DNA of 54,928 nt from UBA1172 sp002457135 (GTDB lineage: Bacteria > Pseudomonadota > Alphaproteobacteria > Puniceispirillales > UBA1172). The first letter of the stretch is position 1. Each line of letters begins with the position of its first letter. The translations under genes were made by a program, and so were the position numbers. Under the pieces are notes generated by a model. The model saw only the letters and a program-made list of their open reading frames with translations, did no database searches and was not told where the DNA came from. The DNA is taken from positions 1 through 54,928 of the forward strand of contig CBFIBR010000013.1 of NCBI GenBank assembly GCA_965660935.1, given 5' to 3'. Shown here in pieces: positions 16,048-23,844 of this stretch.

Positions 16048-16815
16048 ATGACAGAACAGGACCCGATGACACGCGCTCCCTCCGCATGGGACGAATTCCT
16101 CACCGGCGTGAAGGAAGAATCGCCCCTGCTGCTGGGCGTGGTGCCGTTCGGGATGATTTACGGCGTTCTGGGGGTGGAGGCCGGGCTGGACCCGCTGGTG
16201 GTGTTTTTCATGTCCTCAATCGTCTTTGGCGGGGCCAGCCAGGTGATCGTCACCCAGCTTGCCGCCGCCAGTGCCGGCAGCCTGGTGATCGCCAGCACGG
16301 TCGGGATCGTCAACCTGCGCCACATGCTGTATTCAGCGCGGATGGTCGAATATTTGAGCGGGCTGGGGCGGGGCTGGAAAATCATCCTGTCCTACCTGCT
16401 GACGGATGAGGCGTTTTTCATTTCACTCAACCGCATGGAAAACCGCCCCGCCGGGCCGTTCATGCACTATCACCTGCTCGGCACCGGGCTGACACTGTGG
16501 GTCAGCTGGCAGTTTGCAACCCTTGCCGGGATCATGATCGGTGAGGCTATTCCCCCTTCCCTCGGTTTCGGGTTTGCTATACCGCTGACCTTTCTGGCGA
16601 TTACCGCCCCGCAGATCAAATCCTGGCCAGCCGCCGCCGCCCTTATCACCTCTGCTATGATGGCGCTCGTCTGTTATGAGATGCCATGGAACTTGTGGAT
16701 CATCACGGCCTCCCTTGCCGGGATGGCGGCGGGTTACATCACCGAAACCGCCCGGGCTGGTAATCAGGATGGGGACAACAAAAATGGGGCCAACAAAATT
16801 GGGAGAGGCTCATGA
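16048..16815 (+). CDS. azlC: AzlC-family branched-chain amino acid exporter subunit
   Basis: A membrane protein of 255 residues with about seven to eight hydrophobic segments, pairing with AzlD to export branched-chain amino acids or analogues. The family signature FGMIYGVLGVEAGLDP and FMSSIVFGGASQVIVTQL are clear. The start is uncertain: the ATG at 16048 is used, the ATG at 16066 has CAGGA close by, and a GTG at 15976 is also open. The last 20 residues (DGDNKNGANK...) come from a 15-bp tandem repeat and lie beyond the usual family end. Its stop overlaps azlD by four bases. Confidence 0.88.
   Translation: MTEQDPMTRAPSAWDEFLTGVKEESPLLLGVVPFGMIYGVLGVEAGLDPLVVFFMSSIVFGGASQVIVTQLAAASAGSLVIASTVGIVNLRHMLYSARMVEYLSGLGRGWKIILSYLLTDEAFFISLNRMENRPAGPFMHYHLLGTGLTLWVSWQFATLAGIMIGEAIPPSLGFGFAIPLTFLAITAPQIKSWPAAAALITSAMMALVCYEMPWNLWIITASLAGMAAGYITETARAGNQDGDNKNGANKIGRGS
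16770..16812 (+). repeat. 15-bp tandem repeat at the azlC 3' end
   Basis: TGGGGACAACAAAAA (16770-16784) and TGGGGCCAACAAAAT (16785-16799) are followed by a partial third copy, TGGGAGAGG. The repeat is in frame and adds Gly-Asp/Ala-Asn-Lys residues. Its G-rich part gives ribosome-binding-like sequence just before the azlD ATG at 16812. Confidence 0.75.
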
Positions 16816-17123
16816 TCTGGCTGGTGATGATCGCCTCGGGGCTGATGACCTTTGCATCCCGCTTCAGCATGATCGGGCTGATCGGCAACCGCCCGATCCC
16901 GCAACGGTTGCGGCGGCTGCTGACCTATACCGGACCAGCGGTGATGGCATCCATCATCACCCCTGAGGTGATGCTGTCAGGCGGTGAGCTGGCGATCATG
17001 GATAACCCCCGCATTCTGGCCTTTATCGGGGCGGCGGTCATCGCTGTCTGGACCCGGAACGTGCTGGCGACCATCGCAACCGGCATGGTCCTGCTCTGGG
17101 TGCTGAAGGGTGGCGTGATTTAG
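16812..17123 (+). CDS. azlD: AzlD-family branched-chain amino acid exporter subunit
   Basis: A 103-residue small membrane protein with about four hydrophobic segments: 1-14, 33-58, 63-80 and 83-100. It has the AzlD features FASRFSMIGLIGNRPIPQRLRRLL and YTGPAVMASIITPEV. The ATG overlaps the azlC stop (ATGA), so the two are translated together, as expected for a two-subunit exporter. Confidence 0.9.
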   Translation: MIWLVMIASGLMTFASRFSMIGLIGNRPIPQRLRRLLTYTGPAVMASIITPEVMLSGGELAIMDNPRILAFIGAAVIAVWTRNVLATIATGMVLLWVLKGGVI

Positions 17124-17132
17124 GTTCCCACA

Positions 17133-17147
17133 TTAACTCTTTATTAA
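17133..17147 (+). promoter_or_regulatory. Candidate CtrA-binding site
   Basis: TTAA-CTCTTTA-TTAA exactly matches the full CtrA half-site pair TTAA-N7-TTAA known in alphaproteobacteria. It lies about 94 bp upstream of the DM13-domain gene, in a 117-bp AT-rich gap. AT richness lowers its weight. Confidence 0.4.
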
Positions 17148-17240
17148 TTTTTTTACTTTAAGGTTAGCCACCGTCATGCGTTTTGATTCCAAAGGCGCAT
17201 CGACATCGTGTTTTTGTTATTTTTGCAGGAGATTGTTCCC

Positions 17241-17750
17241 ATGCTGAGAGCATATATCGAATGGTGGCGTAAGCGCTTTATTCTGGCAATGACGGTGAAA
17301 TTTCTATCCGGTCTGGTGATCGGGTTCGGGCTTGGCGTGTATTTTCTGCCGATCATTATCGCCGACAGCCCGGCGGCCCAGTCCGTGTTGCAGGCTGAGG
17401 AGGCCAAGGCCGAAAAGCAGGCTCTTTTCACCCCCGATCTGCCCGGATCAGACCCGTTTCACTGGGGTGATGGCACGCTGCTGATCTCTGATAATCGCGT
17501 TACCCTGATGGGTGAAGTGTCCCCTGGCCCGGATTACCGACTCTACCTGACACCGAGCTATGTTGAAACCGGTGCCGGTTTCCTTGAAATCAAGGCGCAG
17601 TCGAGGGAGGTTGCGCGGATCACCGGGTTCAAGAATTTTTCCTATGAAATTGAGGACGGCATCGACCTTGAGCAATACGGCGCGGTGCTGATCTGGTGTG
17701 AGCGGTTTTCCCAGTTCATCACAGCCGGTAAATTAACCAATCGGTCCTGA
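17241..17750 (+). CDS. Membrane-anchored DM13-domain protein
   Basis: A 169-residue protein. The N-terminus has a short charged stretch and one membrane segment (about residues 21-40, LSGLVIGFGLGVYFLPIII). The rest should face the periplasm. It forms a DM13 domain at about 72-165, with GTLLISDNRVTLMGEV, PDYRLYLTP, FKNFSYEIEDGIDLEQYGAV and the characteristic Cys in VLIWCERFSQF. DM13 domains are thought to take part in redox or electron transfer, but no function is proven for such single-domain bacterial forms. The start has AGGAG eight bases upstream. A LysE-type exporter follows after 8 bp. Confidence 0.82.
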   Translation: MLRAYIEWWRKRFILAMTVKFLSGLVIGFGLGVYFLPIIIADSPAAQSVLQAEEAKAEKQALFTPDLPGSDPFHWGDGTLLISDNRVTLMGEVSPGPDYRLYLTPSYVETGAGFLEIKAQSREVARITGFKNFSYEIEDGIDLEQYGAVLIWCERFSQFITAGKLTNRS

Positions 17751-17758
17751 TCACCCTG

Positions 17759-18373
17759 ATGGCAGATATCAACTTCACCGCGCTTGCGCTGGCGAGCTTT
17801 ATTTTTGCGATATCACCCGGTCCCGGGATTGTTGCCGTGCTGGCAACCTCGGTCAGCCGGGGTGCGATTATAGCGTCAGCCATGTCGGTGGGGGCGGTTT
17901 GCGGTGATATGATCTACCTCCTGCTGGCGATGGTCTCCCTCGCCAGCATTGCCCAGGGCATTGATGAGATCATGCTGGTGGTGCGGGTGCTGGGGGGTTG
18001 CTACCTCGGCTGGATCGGTTATCGCCAGATGATCAGCCCACCGCTGAATGCCGCCATGACCCCGGTTTCAGGCCGCAGCCTCGGCATTGCCTGGGGCACC
18101 GGGTTCATGATCAGCCTGACCAACCCCAAGGTGATTGTTTTCTACCTGTCGTTTCTGCCGCTTTTCATTGACCTCGGCGCGATCGACTTTCAGCAGGGGA
18201 TAAAGGTTGTGGTGGTGATGTACTTCAGCGTCCTGGCAGGCCCGATGGTGGTGGTTGCCATCGGCAAGAAGGCACGGGATGTGGCCACGGGTGAAGTTTC
18301 TGGACGCTGGCTCAACCGCATCACGGGATTGATGATGATCGCCGTTGGTGTTGCCCTCATCGCCATGATTTAG
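17759..18373 (+). CDS. LysE/RhtB-family amino acid exporter
   Basis: A 204-residue integral membrane protein with about six hydrophobic segments. It carries the RhtB-type signature AISPGPGIVAVLATSVSRG near residues 18-36 and TNPKVIVFYLSFLP near 120. The substrate cannot be told; homoserine, threonine, leucine and related compounds are known for the family. It starts 8 bp after the DM13 gene, so the two may share a message. The stop codon begins a 15-bp tandem repeat. Confidence 0.88.
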   Translation: MADINFTALALASFIFAISPGPGIVAVLATSVSRGAIIASAMSVGAVCGDMIYLLLAMVSLASIAQGIDEIMLVVRVLGGCYLGWIGYRQMISPPLNAAMTPVSGRSLGIAWGTGFMISLTNPKVIVFYLSFLPLFIDLGAIDFQQGIKVVVVMYFSVLAGPMVVVAIGKKARDVATGEVSGRWLNRITGLMMIAVGVALIAMI

Positions 18374-18418
18374 GCGACTGGTTTCTAGACGGCTGGTTTC
18401 TAGGCAACTGGTTTCTAG
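18371..18418. repeat. 15-bp tandem repeat across two convergent stop codons
   Basis: Units TAGGCGACTGGTTTC, TAGACGGCTGGTTTC and TAGGCAACTGGTTTC begin at 18371, 18386 and 18401. A fourth TAGGC starts at 18416. The first TAG is the LysE stop. On the other strand the CTAG at 18415-18418 holds the pssA stop. The array fills the gap between the convergent genes. Confidence 0.88.
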
Positions 18419-19200
18419 GCGGCGGGCTTATTGACTTTCCTGACATGGGCGAAGCGCAGCATCGATACCGGGATCAGCCCGACGTAAAGCGCCGCAATCA
18501 CCACCCACAGCTCCCACGGGCGGGACACCAGTGCCGCCACCAGCAAGGCAAAGACCCCAAGCGCGGGCAAGGCCCAGGCGCGCGGGAAATGAATATTCTT
18601 GCCGGAAAAGGTCGGGATGGTTGAAATCGCGCCGGTGGCAACGATCACCAGCCAGCCTGCAACAACCGGCCATGATGACAGAAAGTCCCAGTTAAAACGG
18701 AAACTGGCCACCATCGGCACCAGCGCAAGGAACGCCGCCCCCGGGGAGGGGACACCGACAAAGTAATTCGCGGACCAGGCCGGTTTTTCATGCAACTCCG
18801 AATTGAACCGGGCCAGCCTGAGCGCGCAACAGGCGGTGTAATACATGCACCCGGCCCAGGCAAGCCGCCCGCCATCCTCGAGAATCCAAAGATAGAGCAT
18901 GATCGACGGCACCACCCCGAACACCACCATGTCCGATAGGCTGTCAAGCTGGGCGCCGAAATCGCTGGAGGCCTTAAGCAATCGTGCCATCCGGCCATCA
19001 AGGGCATCCAGCACCCCGGCCAGCGCCACCAGCAGAACAGCAGCCTCCCATTTCTCAAGGAAGGCAAAGCGGATCGCGGTCATCCCGGAAAGCATGGCCG
19101 CAATCGTCAACAGGTTGGGCAGCATCCAGGTCAGGCTGATGCGGCGGGATGGGCGGCGGCCGGGCTGGGTATCATCGCGTTGTTTGCGAGGTCTGGCCAT
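18415..19200 (-). CDS. pssA: CDP-diacylglycerol--serine O-phosphatidyltransferase
   Basis: A 261-residue inner-membrane enzyme that makes phosphatidylserine from CDP-diacylglycerol and serine. The CDP-alcohol phosphotransferase motif is complete: Asp68-Gly69, Ala72-Arg73, Gly82, Asp86 and Asp90. It has about seven hydrophobic segments and a basic N-terminus, as in the type II enzyme. Its ATG shares one base with the psd stop (TGATG). The product is the substrate of psd. Confidence 0.95.
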   Translation of the reverse strand: MARPRKQRDDTQPGRRPSRRISLTWMLPNLLTIAAMLSGMTAIRFAFLEKWEAAVLLVALAGVLDALDGRMARLLKASSDFGAQLDSLSDMVVFGVVPSIMLYLWILEDGGRLAWAGCMYYTACCALRLARFNSELHEKPAWSANYFVGVPSPGAAFLALVPMVASFRFNWDFLSSWPVVAGWLVIVATGAISTIPTFSGKNIHFPRAWALPALGVFALLVAALVSRPWELWVVIAALYVGLIPVSMLRFAHVRKVNKPAA

Positions 19201-19907
19201 CAGCGGGTCAGCCCTTCGGTGACGGCCTTGGCCCCGCGGCCATAATCCGCCAGGATCGTTTCACCCGCGAGTGTTTTCTGGCCGGGCAGCACGATTGTTT
19301 TCACCGGCTTCGGCAACCAGACATCAACACGGCTGCCAAAGCGGATCAGGCCATAATGCTGGCCCGTTGACAGCCTGTCCCCCTCAATCGCATCACAGAG
19401 GATACGGCGGGCAACAAAACCGGCAATCTGGATAAAGCCGATTTTCTGGCCGCTATCGCTTTCCATGACCAGGCCGAGGCGTTCGTTTTCAAGCGCGGAT
19501 TTATCAAGGCTAGCGTTGAAAAACGCCCCGGGAAAATAGAATTTGTCGGTGATGACACCCGCCATCGGGGCGCGGTTGACATGCACATCAAAGACATTCA
19601 TGAAAATCGCAACACGGACATACTTGCCCTCAGGCAGGTCGAGTTCTTCAGGCACGGGCAGCTCATCAACGCCGATGACACGGCCATCCGCCGGGGCCAC
19701 CACCAGGCCATCACGCTGGGGGGTTGTCCGAAGGGGGTTGCGGAAGAAATAGACACACCACAGGGTCAGGATCAGTGACGGGAAAAACAACATATCCCAT
19801 ATCAGCGTCAGAACCACTCCGATGACAGCGAAGATAGCCACAAAGGGCCAGCCTGCCGGATGGATCGGGACGAAAAGGGCTTGTCGTATAGCTTCAAAAA
19901 TATGCAT
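19200..19907 (-). CDS. psd: Phosphatidylserine decarboxylase proenzyme
   Basis: A 235-residue pyruvoyl enzyme that makes phosphatidylethanolamine. This is the short form, with two N-terminal membrane segments (about 16-35 and 38-55). It shows VVAPADGRVIGV and NVFDVHVNRAPM, and the self-cleavage site Gly191-Ser192 in RFGSRVDVWLP. The FGSR cleavage motif is the usual variant of LGST in this short group. It is coupled to pssA and sits 33 bp after rpe. Confidence 0.95.
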   Translation of the reverse strand: MHIFEAIRQALFVPIHPAGWPFVAIFAVIGVVLTLIWDMLFFPSLILTLWCVYFFRNPLRTTPQRDGLVVAPADGRVIGVDELPVPEELDLPEGKYVRVAIFMNVFDVHVNRAPMAGVITDKFYFPGAFFNASLDKSALENERLGLVMESDSGQKIGFIQIAGFVARRILCDAIEGDRLSTGQHYGLIRFGSRVDVWLPKPVKTIVLPGQKTLAGETILADYGRGAKAVTEGLTR

Positions 19908-19940
19908 GGGTTTTTCCGGGCAGTGTCAGACTACAAAAAT

Positions 19941-20633
19941 TCAGGATAACGCGTTTTCAGCGGCTTGGCGAATGGCGCTGATATTGGCGGCGTAGGATGC
20001 GGCATCCCCGCCCCTATCGCTACCTCCAAAGACAGCCGACCCCGCCACCAGCACATTGGCCCCGGCCCTGACCACAAGGGGGGCCGTTTCAGCCGTGATG
20101 CCGCCATCAACCTCAATTTCGATGGGGCGATTACCGACCATGGCCTTGACGGCCTCAATCTTGGGCAGAACGGCGGGAATGAATTTCTGGCCACCAAAGC
20201 CGGGGTTCACCGTCATCAGCAGGATCAGGTCAACCCGGTCAATGACATGGGCGATCACCTCAACCGGTGTCGCCGGGTTGATCGCCACCCCGGCCTTCAC
20301 CCCCTGATCACGGATCGCGGCAAGCGACCGGTCAAGGTGGTTACAGACCTCGGCATGAATGGTGATAATCTCAGCCCCCGCGGCCTTGAAATCACCGATA
20401 TAGGGGTCAGGGTTGCTGATCATCAGATGGGCATCAAAGCATTTTTGCGAATGCGAACGCAAATCCCTGATCACCGGCGGGCCAAAGGTGATGTTGGGGA
20501 CAAAATCCCCGTCCATGATATCAAGATGGATCCAGTCCGCTCCGGCGGCATCAACGGCCGCAACCTCAGCCCCGAGACAGCCGAAATCAGCCGACAGGAT
20601 AGAGGGGGCAATACGGACAGGGTTATCGGTCAT
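19941..20633 (-). CDS. rpe: Ribulose-phosphate 3-epimerase
   Basis: A 230-residue TIM-barrel enzyme that interconverts ribulose 5-phosphate and xylulose 5-phosphate. It shows IAPSILSADFG, the metal-site HLDIMDGDFVPNITFG, MTVNPGFGGQKF and the phosphate loop EVDGGI. It lies 7 bp after gap and upstream of psd, in the run fbp-tkt-gap-rpe. Confidence 0.96.
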   Translation of the reverse strand: MTDNPVRIAPSILSADFGCLGAEVAAVDAAGADWIHLDIMDGDFVPNITFGPPVIRDLRSHSQKCFDAHLMISNPDPYIGDFKAAGAEIITIHAEVCNHLDRSLAAIRDQGVKAGVAINPATPVEVIAHVIDRVDLILLMTVNPGFGGQKFIPAVLPKIEAVKAMVGNRPIEIEVDGGITAETAPLVVRAGANVLVAGSAVFGGSDRGGDAASYAANISAIRQAAENALS

Positions 20634-20640
20634 CGGGTCC

Positions 20641-21648
20641 TCAGATCAGTGTTGCCATATGCACGGCGGTATCAACCATGCGGCAGGAAAAGCCCCATTC
20701 ATTGTCGTACCATGCCATTACACGGCAAAGCCCGCCTTCCATGACCTTGGTCTGTTCAGCGTGGAAAATCGACGAATGCGGATCATGAATAAAATCCGAT
20801 GATACCAGTTTTTCATCAGTGTAGCCAAGAATGCCCTTCAGGTTGCCTTCGGCAGCGGCTTTCATGATGCTGTTGATCTCTTCGGCATTGGTCGGGCGTG
20901 ACGGCATGAATTTGAGGTCAACAACCGATACATTCGGGGTCGGCACCCGCATGGCGACACCATCCAGCTTGCCCGCCAGTTCAGGCAGGACAATACCGAC
21001 AGCCTTGGCCGCGCCGGTGGTGGTCGGCACCAGGCTCATGGCCGCAGACCGCGCCCTGTAGAGGTCCTTGTGGCTGTTATCGAGCAGTCGCTGATCAGTG
21101 GTGTAGCTGTGGATCGTGGTCATGAAACCCTGATCAATACCGATATTTTCCTGCAGGACACGCGCCATCGGGGCCAGGCAGTTGGTGGTGCAGGATGCAT
21201 TGGATACAACGTGATGCTCGGCTGTCAGTGCATCGTGATTGACCCCGTAGACAACGGTCAGGTCAGCGTTTTTGGCCGGGGAAGAAACCAGCACCCGCTT
21301 TGAGCCACCCTCAAAATGGGCGGCGGCCTTGTCACGGTCATTAAAGGCGCCGGTGCATTCAAGGGCGATGTCGACATCCATCTCACCCCATGGCAATTCG
21401 CGGGGGTCACGGGTTGCGGTGATCTTCATGGGGCCACGGCCAGCATCAATGAAATCACTGCCAATGGAAACATCACCCCGGAAACGGCCATGAACACTGT
21501 CGTAACGGAGCAGATGGGCGAGGGTTTCGACCGGGGCTGTGCCATTGATGGCCACCACCTCAACATCATCCCTGCCCTCTTCGATAATACTGCGCAGGAT
21601 CGTTCGGCCAATGCGGCCAAACCCGTTAATAGCAACACGAACTGTCAT
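20641..21648 (-). CDS. gap: Glyceraldehyde-3-phosphate dehydrogenase (central metabolism)
   Basis: A 335-residue NAD(P)-dependent enzyme. The Rossmann start is INGFGRIGR. Catalytic Cys153 lies in SNASCTTNC, and His180 in TTIHSYTTDQ. GAGGAA five bases before the ATG at 21648 overlaps the tkt stop, which suggests coupled translation. This is one of two GAPDH genes in the window. The other (48356-49396) has the arsenate-module signature, so this copy is the metabolic one. Confidence 0.95.
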   Translation of the reverse strand: MTVRVAINGFGRIGRTILRSIIEEGRDDVEVVAINGTAPVETLAHLLRYDSVHGRFRGDVSIGSDFIDAGRGPMKITATRDPRELPWGEMDVDIALECTGAFNDRDKAAAHFEGGSKRVLVSSPAKNADLTVVYGVNHDALTAEHHVVSNASCTTNCLAPMARVLQENIGIDQGFMTTIHSYTTDQRLLDNSHKDLYRARSAAMSLVPTTTGAAKAVGIVLPELAGKLDGVAMRVPTPNVSVVDLKFMPSRPTNAEEINSIMKAAAEGNLKGILGYTDEKLVSSDFIHDPHSSIFHAEQTKVMEGGLCRVMAWYDNEWGFSCRMVDTAVHMATLI

Positions 21649-21656
21649 GCTTTTCC

Positions 21657-23648
21657 TCAAGATTGAATAGTCGAAATGACCTTGGCGGCAATGGCCGGGG
21701 CCGTGATGCCGAAATGATCATAAAGGGCTGGGCCGGGGGCGCTCTCACCAAAGCTGTTCATGCCGACAAAGCCGCCATGATCACCGGTGTATTGCGACCA
21801 GCCAAAGCCGCTTGCAGCCTCAACCGCGATGCGCGGGGCATCACCCAGAACCCTGGTTCTCCAGGCCTCATCCTGCTGGTCAAACAGCTCCCAGCACGGC
21901 ATGGAAACAACCGCGGCATGAACCGAATACTGATCCCGCAGCAGGTCCGCAGCCTCCATGGCGATGCCCAGCTCGGTGCCGGTGGCCATGATGGTGGCAT
22001 CACGCTTGCCCGGCGCTTCACGGAGGATATAACCGCCCTTCATGACCATGTTTTCGGTGCCGTTTTCCTGCCTCAACGTAGGGGTCCCCTGACGCGACAG
22101 GGCCAGCACCGATGGGGCATCCTTGATCGACAATGCAGCCTCCCAGGCCTCGGCAACCTCAACCGCATCACCCGGGCGGAACACCATCAGGTTGGGGGTT
22201 GCCCGCAACATGGCGAGGTGTTCAACAGGCTGGTGGGTCGGGCCATCTTCACCCAGGCCAATGCTGTCATGGGTCATGACATAGACGACCCGCTGTTTCA
22301 TAAGGGCAGAAAGCCGGATCGCCCCACGGGCATAATCGGTGAAAACAAGGAAGGTCCCGCCATAGGGGATCATCCCGCCATGCAGGGCCATGCCGTTCAT
22401 CGCCGCCGCCATGCCGTGTTCACGAATACCGAAATGGATATAGCGGCCCCGATATTTGCCCGGCGTGACCGGAACCATATCGCCGGTGCGCGTCAGGTTG
22501 GAGCCGGTGAGGTCAGCCGACCCGCCGATGGTGAGATCGGTTGCCGCGTTGATCACCTCAAGCGCTTTCTGGCTTGACTGGCGGGTTGCCAGTTTCGGCG
22601 CATCATCCTTGAGCTGCTTGCGATAGGCCTTGAGCGCACGGGTCAGTTTTGGCGGCAGATCGCCTGAAAGTGCTGCCTCAAAGCGCTTGCGTTTGGGGGA
22701 GGCTGCCAGCCGCGCATTCCAGGCATCGTATTCATCAAGACCCCGCTCAGCCGCGGCGGCCCAGCCATCAGCAACATCATTGGGGATGACAAACGGGGCA
22801 TGCTCCCAGCCCAGTGCCTGCCGTGTGGCGGCGATTTCATCATCACCGAGCGGTGCGCCATGGGTCTTAGCCGTCCCCGCCAGATTGGGGGAGCCAAAGC
22901 CGATGGTCGTCTTGCAGGCAATCAGTGAAGGCTTGCGGCTGGCCATGGCGGCGTTGATCGCATCACGGATCTGGTCATGATCATGCCCGTCGACCGACAG
23001 CACCTGCCAGCCCGCAGCACGGAACCGCGCCAGCTGGTTCATCGATGTTGACAGGTTCGTTGCCCCGTCAATGGAGATGGAATTGTCATCCCAGAAGACC
23101 GTCAGGCGACCCAGTTTGAGGTGACCGGCAAGGTCAATAGCCTCATGACTGATGCCTTCCTGCAAGCAGCCATCACCGGCGATCACCCAGGTCCGGTGAT
23201 CAACAAGCGAGGCACCGAATTTAGCCGCCATCATGCGTTCGGCCAGCGCCAGCCCGACCGATGTTGCCAGCCCCTGCCCGAGCGGACCGGTGGTGGTTTC
23301 AATACCCTTGGCGACACCGTATTCAGGATGCCCTGCGGTGATGGAACCGAGCTGGCGGAAATTGCGCAACTGGTCCATCGTCATGTCATCATAGCCAAGA
23401 AGATGGTTGAGCGCGTAATGCAGCATTGAGCCATGGCCCGCCGACAGCACGAACCGGTCACGGTCAGGCCAGGACGGGTCAGCAGGGTTGATCCTGATAA
23501 AATCGGAGAACAGCACCGTTGCGACATCCGCCATTCCCATGGGCATTCCGGGGTGGCCGGATTTGGCGGCCTGAACGGCATCCATGGAAAGAAAACGGAT
23601 AGCATCGGCCATCTTGCGGGACAGTGAGGGATTGTTGGAGCCAGTCAT
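21657..23648 (-). CDS. tkt: Transketolase
   Basis: A 663-residue thiamine-diphosphate enzyme of the pentose phosphate pathway. It shows SGHPGMPMG at about 30-38, HGSMLHYALNHLLGY, TTGPLGQGLATSVG, the ThDP/metal motif GDGCLQEGISHEA, and GEDGPTHQPVEHLA near 460. I use the ATG at 23648 (MTGSNNP, with AAGAGA upstream); an ORF extension to 23711 adds 21 atypical residues. It is followed by gap after 8 bp and preceded by fbp across a repeat-filled gap. Confidence 0.95.
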   Translation of the reverse strand: MTGSNNPSLSRKMADAIRFLSMDAVQAAKSGHPGMPMGMADVATVLFSDFIRINPADPSWPDRDRFVLSAGHGSMLHYALNHLLGYDDMTMDQLRNFRQLGSITAGHPEYGVAKGIETTTGPLGQGLATSVGLALAERMMAAKFGASLVDHRTWVIAGDGCLQEGISHEAIDLAGHLKLGRLTVFWDDNSISIDGATNLSTSMNQLARFRAAGWQVLSVDGHDHDQIRDAINAAMASRKPSLIACKTTIGFGSPNLAGTAKTHGAPLGDDEIAATRQALGWEHAPFVIPNDVADGWAAAAERGLDEYDAWNARLAASPKRKRFEAALSGDLPPKLTRALKAYRKQLKDDAPKLATRQSSQKALEVINAATDLTIGGSADLTGSNLTRTGDMVPVTPGKYRGRYIHFGIREHGMAAAMNGMALHGGMIPYGGTFLVFTDYARGAIRLSALMKQRVVYVMTHDSIGLGEDGPTHQPVEHLAMLRATPNLMVFRPGDAVEVAEAWEAALSIKDAPSVLALSRQGTPTLRQENGTENMVMKGGYILREAPGKRDATIMATGTELGIAMEAADLLRDQYSVHAAVVSMPCWELFDQQDEAWRTRVLGDAPRIAVEAASGFGWSQYTGDHGGFVGMNSFGESAPGPALYDHFGITAPAIAAKVISTIQS

Positions 23649-23760
23649 GATTTTCTCTTGCCTGCGGGCCAGAATGTAGAGGCGAGTTGGCAGGGCCTTG
23701 GCGGCACCCACCGGAAAAGTATCCCTTCATAGCAACTACGCCCGCATCCTTCAACAAAAA

Positions 23761-23844
23761 GGGCCAGTGGAAAAGAAGGGCCAGTGGAAAAGAAGGGCCA
23801 GTGGAAAAGGGTCTCGTGGAAAAGGGTCTCGTGGAAAAGTGCTA
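23761..23844 (-). repeat. 14-17-bp tandem repeat after the fbp stop codon
   Basis: On the plus strand GGGCCAGTGGAAAAGAA occurs twice (23761-23777, 23778-23794), then a 14-base form (23795-23808), then GGGTCTCGTGGAAAA twice (23809-23823, 23824-23838), then GTGCTAGTGG. That last piece is the fbp end, where CTA (23842-23844) is its stop. On the coding strand each unit reads CCAC(T/G)(A/G)G..CTTTT, a copy of the CCACTAG gene end. It lies in the 193-bp gap before tkt. Confidence 0.88.

Noticed and set aside
15588..16409. A 273-codon open frame across the start of pgk and azlC
   Set aside because: It lies opposite pgk and then out of frame inside azlC, and its product is Arg/Pro-rich low-complexity sequence. 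Both real genes have full family motifs.
21663..22577. A 304-codon open frame opposite tkt
   Set aside because: It is antisense to conserved transketolase motifs, with no ribosome site and no recognisable protein features.
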